DNA of 6,232 nucleotides from the NCBI GenBank assembly GCA_002692605.1, contig NZLE01000116.1, forward strand, positions 1-6,232, read 5' to 3'. Below, one piece after another: positions 1 to 3,700 of the stretch. This stretch comes from Opitutia bacterium. Its GTDB lineage: Bacteria; Verrucomicrobiota; Verrucomicrobiia; Opitutales; Seribacteraceae. Every line of letters begins with the position of its first letter. Position 1 is the first letter of the stretch. Made by a program: the position numbers and the translations under genes. Under the pieces are notes generated by a model. It did not search any database, was not told where the DNA came from, and saw only the letters and a program-made list of their open reading frames with translations.

Positions 1-240
1 ACATTTGGGCATTTACAATATTTCCTTCAAAAACCAACTGAGTCAACAGAATTTAGAAAAAAATCTTCTACCCAGATTTGCAAAGCCTTATCGAAATTCT
101 CAAATAAGGACCATCCTACGGATGATAATCGGATCGCGCATTATTCGAGAATCCCTGGGATGATGCAAGAAACCTTAACGAAAGCCATTGGTAATTTTCT
201 CCCATGGGAAATTGAAATTCCACTTCTTGCGGTCACATGA
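1..240 (+). CDS. C-terminal end of an unidentified protein (5' end outside the window)
   Basis: Frame 1 is open from the first base to a TGA at 238-240, giving 79 codons with no start inside the window that needs to be chosen. The piece begins TFGHLQYFLQKP and ends NFLPWEIEIPLLAVT. It is mixed charged and hydrophobic, without a membrane segment, signal or motif that I recognise. Frame 2 closes at 161-163 and frame 3 closes near 40, and the minus-strand frames I checked carry stops, so frame 1 is the best reading. The piece uses Arg codon AGA and has many A/T-ending codons, more AT-rich than the large gene downstream. It lies 408 bases before that gene, so co-transcription is unlikely. A random open frame of this length is possible, which limits confidence. 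No function is proposed. Confidence 0.45.
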   Translation, partial: TFGHLQYFLQKPTESTEFRKKSSTQICKALSKFSNKDHPTDDNRIAHYSRIPGMMQETLTKAIGNFLPWEIEIPLLAVT

Positions 241-430
241 AAACACATTACAGGCAAAACCACACTGAAAAGTCTATCTGCATTCCAATCATGTATTTAC
301 GCATTCAGCACCCATAACTTACTCGCCCATTCATGCGAGAATAAAAGATGTTTTTTTATCTTGAAATATTGCACTATCTATTCTTTTTGGTTTTGATTTT
401 AAAACTTTCACCGTAAAGACGCTTTTTCTA

Positions 431-460
431 TTGTTTTAATTGCATTTTACCTTTTATTAT
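431..460 (+). promoter_or_regulatory. Possible promoter of the giant surface-protein gene
   Basis: TTGTTT at 431-436 (3 of 6 matches to the sigma-70 -35 box) is followed after 18 bases by TATTAT at 455-460 (5 of 6 matches to the -10 box), inside the most AT-rich block of the window. If used, it would give a leader of roughly 180 bases before the ATG at 649. AT-rich DNA yields such matches by chance, so this is a candidate only. Confidence 0.2.
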
Positions 461-533
461 TTACATTAAATACTTCTTGCAAAACAAGGATGCCTTGGGG
501 AAGTTCAACCTCCGCGTCCAAAGGTGAAAATTC

Positions 534-552
534 ATTGCTCCAGAAGAGCAAT
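534..552 (+). repeat. Inverted repeat in the leader, 7-bp stem
   Basis: Attgctc (534-540) and gagcaat (546-552) are perfect reverse complements around a 5-base loop, cagaa. No T-run follows on either strand, so it is not a terminator. It lies in the presumed 5' leader of the giant gene about 100 bases before the start codon. The motif aattcat also occurs directly repeated here (529-535 and 550-556). Confidence 0.5.
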
Positions 553-573
553 TCATCGAAATATTTCTTGCGT

Positions 574-599
574 TCAACTACAACGAAGTTGTAGGTTGA
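574..599 (+). repeat. Inverted repeat in the leader, 11-bp stem with one bulge
   Basis: Bases 574-584 (tcaactacaac) pair with 588-599 around the loop gaa, with a single unpaired G at 595. The inner 7 bp (ctacaac/gttgtag) are perfect. It ends 49 bases before the ATG at 649. No U-run follows, so a terminator is unlikely. It could be an RNA stem in the leader or an operator for a dimeric regulator. Nothing in the sequence decides between these. Confidence 0.45.
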
Positions 600-648
600 G
601 GGATAAAGCCCTGCCCAAAAATTCACAGTTTCCAAAGCACCCACTAGG

Positions 649-780
649 ATGAAAATCAAAAACTCTGCTAATTTTGATTTTCGCAACTATTTCGTACCTC
701 AATCAGGTAGGCTCAGCAGTGCCTTTCTTGCAGTTTTGGCTTTTCCTCTACTCGTTTTCATGAACGAGAATCTTCAAGGA
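649..780 (+). other. N-terminal signal segment of the giant protein
   Basis: Residues 1-21 carry four basic residues (K2, K4, R12, R21), followed by an uninterrupted hydrophobic run SAFLAVLAFPLLVFM (residues 24-38) and a polar stretch NENLQG. This is a Sec-type signal layout with a rather long n-region. A cleavage site near G44/T45 is plausible, but there is no clean A-X-A motif and no lipobox Cys. It could also remain as an uncleaved N-terminal anchor. Export is strongly expected because the rest of the protein has no further membrane segment. Confidence 0.75.
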
Positions 781-3700
781 ACGGAACCTGAAATCGTTAT
801 TCATTGGAGTTCGGAGACCGTAAGTGGTCATCCTGATATTCTAACGGATGCAAATGGCACTGCTCTGAGCGCAGGCGGTTCGGGAAACGGAGATGGATGC
901 TTGGTGACTTTAGGTTATTTTGATCAAGCCTCAGCAGGGAATCCATTCTTGGGCACTTGGATTCCCTTGACCCATGGAACTCGAATCGGAGACTCCAGCA
1001 GCGGTTATGGTTTTGAGGATGGGATGTTTTCCTTCACAACGGTTTTCACTCGATTAAGCGACTCCGTCACGGTTTATCCCTACCGCCCCGCTTCCTACTC
1101 GGTAACGACTCCGCATACCATAGAACAAAACATTCCACAGGCAAACACTCCCATTTGCATTCGTTTTTACGACGGAACAGACACGGGGTTAACCGCCCGA
1201 TACAACACAGTTACGGGAAGCGGTTGGGTATGGCCTGCCTTTCCATCCGGTCAAGGCATACCTTCCAATTTGTACCTGAAAGTGGCCCGGGGTCCTACAC
1301 CAAGCAATTCTCTTTGGGCATACGGTGACACCTTCGAAGATTCCGATCATAACTTCTCCGCTGCGAAAACCACCGAATTCGACTTGGCCGTTTCCGTCTC
1401 CGGCGGAGGATCCGTCACTGACGTCAATGGGAGCTACGAATACGGAACGGTCGTCGATTTGAATGCGTCGGCTGACGACCACATGGAATTCGTTGGTTGG
1501 TTGGGGGATGGCGTTACCGACCCAACCCTTCCGATTACCACAATTGCAATGAATCAGGATCGCAACCTTACGGCAGTGTTTCAGGATAAAATGTACTCGG
1601 TTTTAGTCAATCCACAGGGAAATGGTTCGGTCAGCGGTGAAGGAAACTACACTTTCGGGACGATCGTAAACCTCACTGCAACTCCCAGCACTGGACATTC
1701 TTTTTCCCATTGGAATGGGTTTGGACCCGATTCGAATACAAGCGCATCCACCACCCTCTCCGTTTCCCAAGATCATGCAATTGTTGGAGTTTTCGTTGCC
1801 CAATCATTTGATTTGAACGTTACCTCGCAAGATCCGACTGCCGGACAAGCCGAAGCCGAAACCGGTCCCTATTTCTACGACGGAAATTACACCATTAACG
1901 CAACCCCGAACCCAGGCTATGCCTTCACCCATTGGACCAGCTCCACAAATTCCCTTGGAATGTTGGAATCGAACTCCTCTCAAACCACTAACTTAATCCT
2001 TACAGGCGACGCCTCCTTCGAAGCTCAATTTTCTCTCACTACCTATGAACTTGAAGTGCTCATGGGGACGGGTGGTCAATCCGTTTCGCCAAGCACGGGT
2101 CAACAATCATCCATCGCCCTCGTGCCTGTTACAGCCCAAGCGATCGATGGCTATGAATTCACAAATTGGGATGACCCTTCGGGCGTTCTCGTCAATCCGA
2201 ACCTAGCGAGTACCGATGCGAACATGAGCAGAGCGACCGGGGACGTCACGGTTACCGCTCGGTTTTCAATTCGAACCCATGAAATCGTCATCATCGAAGA
2301 TCCAGGTGGAAATGCGGGTGTAACTCCGTCACTGGGACCATGGGAACATTTCGGAGTTTACGATCTCAACGCAACTCCTTTGCCCGGTTACGTTTTCGAC
2401 GGTTGGTCGGGAACAACCTCATCGACCGATTGCTTGCTTGATTCCAACCTCTCCAATCCAAATAACCAAATTTGGCTGAAGAACGCAGTCACTCTAACCG
2501 CCAACTTCAGCCAAAAGACTTATGTAATTGAAGTTTCCGATACGGAAGGTGGGACAGTTACCGGCGACGGAAATTACACGATTAACGATAGCCCGATTCT
2601 TGAAGCCAACGAAAGCATCGGTTGGGATTTTAGCGGTTGGACGGGAGATCACTTGGAATACCTGAGCGACCCAAATGCTTCGCTCGTTACCGTTTCCTTA
2701 TCCCAGGCGCCCACTTTCCTTCAATACGATGCGATCTTCGTTCGGGAAACCTACGATCTCAACGTAACGATCGAAGGCAATGGTTCCGTAAGCTTCAATG
2801 GGTCGGACATCCTCAATCAAACCATTGATTCCAACACTACGGTCCAACTTTTGGCCACACCTCCCGCAGGTTGGCAATTCAATCAATGGTACGGATCGCC
2901 GGTTTCAGGCAATTCCACTGCTTCCGTTTCGTTCATTCCCACCGAAAGCTCTGAAATTAGGGCCAAATTCAATCGCAATCAGTACACACTTACGGTTAAT
3001 CAAAACGCAAACGGGGATGCGAATGGTTCCGGAATTTACGAGTTCGAAGATGAGGTTACCATCTCCGCAACCCCAGCAAGTGGGTACGCCTTCCATGAAT
3101 GGACCGGAGACGTCTTATCTCTCGCGGACCCAAGTTTGCCCGAAACTACGGTCACAATCCCGGCTGGAAACGTTTCGGTAACTCCGAACTTCCAGCCCAT
3201 TCCCTTTCAGGTGTTGGCAACCAATTCCGGAAATGGCTCCATATCCGGGGCTGGGGAATATACGCCGGGATCGGCGGTGACCCTTGAAGGCATTGGGGAC
3301 AATGCGGATGGAAGCGCTCCTCGAGGATACAGGTTGGACAAATGGACCTGGACCAAAGGCGATGGGACTAGTGGGCAAAGCACCGACAACCCACTGAGTT
3401 TCACGGCCGATGACAATTACACCCTCATTGCCTACTTCTCAGCAATTCCTCCCAACGAAGTCGATTTCTCCTTAGTCTCCAATCCGGTTGGATCCGGGGT
3501 TTTGTTCGATGACCCCGATAAGCGGATCTGGGACATTGAGTCGGATCTTTACCAAAGGACAATTTCCGCTTCCCCCCAAACTGGGTTTTCCTTCATCGGT
3601 TGGAGCAGCTCTCCATCCTTGACTTATGCTCCAAGTTGGAAAGCCTCCACCATCGAAACCTTACCCTCCCAAGATTCCGTTCTGACCGCAAACTTCAGCC

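Larger units (their letters stand above)
241..648. other. Intergenic region, AT-rich then hairpin-bearing leader
   Basis: These 408 bases lie between the TGA at 238-240 and the ATG at 649. I find no convincing gene in them. Bases 341-480 are about 23% G+C by hand count, against about 43-52% in sampled lines of the large coding region. Bases 485-612 contain several short inverted repeats, listed separately. There is no strong rho-independent terminator for the upstream gene. The nearest candidate is ctcgc (322-326) pairing with gcgag (335-339), but the T-run at 351-357 starts 11 bases after the stem, which is too far for a standard terminator. A 79-codon minus-strand frame crosses 447-686 and is treated as doubtful. 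Confidence 0.7.

Noticed and set aside
344..362. Possible terminator: aagat/atctt stem around a T-run
   Set aside because: The T-run forms the loop rather than following the stem, and the stem is only 5 bp and AT-rich, so it would not act as a standard terminator.
469..652. + strand frame 2 open stretch whose TGA overlaps the ATG at 649 (ATGA)
   Set aside because: It looks like a translational coupling junction, but it has no good start codon (only a GTG about 43 codons before the stop) and its product is an unlikely Arg/Pro/Lys-rich string.
760..762. Alternative start ATG for the giant gene
   Set aside because: Starting here would delete the hydrophobic signal segment from a protein that is otherwise clearly of exported type.
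1189..1482. 97-codon minus-strand open frame
   Set aside because: It is antisense to the N-terminal domain and repeat 1 of the giant gene, with no motif or ribosome site.
2798..3181. 127-codon + strand frame in another phase
   Set aside because: It overlaps repeats 7 and 8 in a different frame. The product is a low-complexity mixture rich in Pro, Ser and Arg, typical of an out-of-frame shadow.
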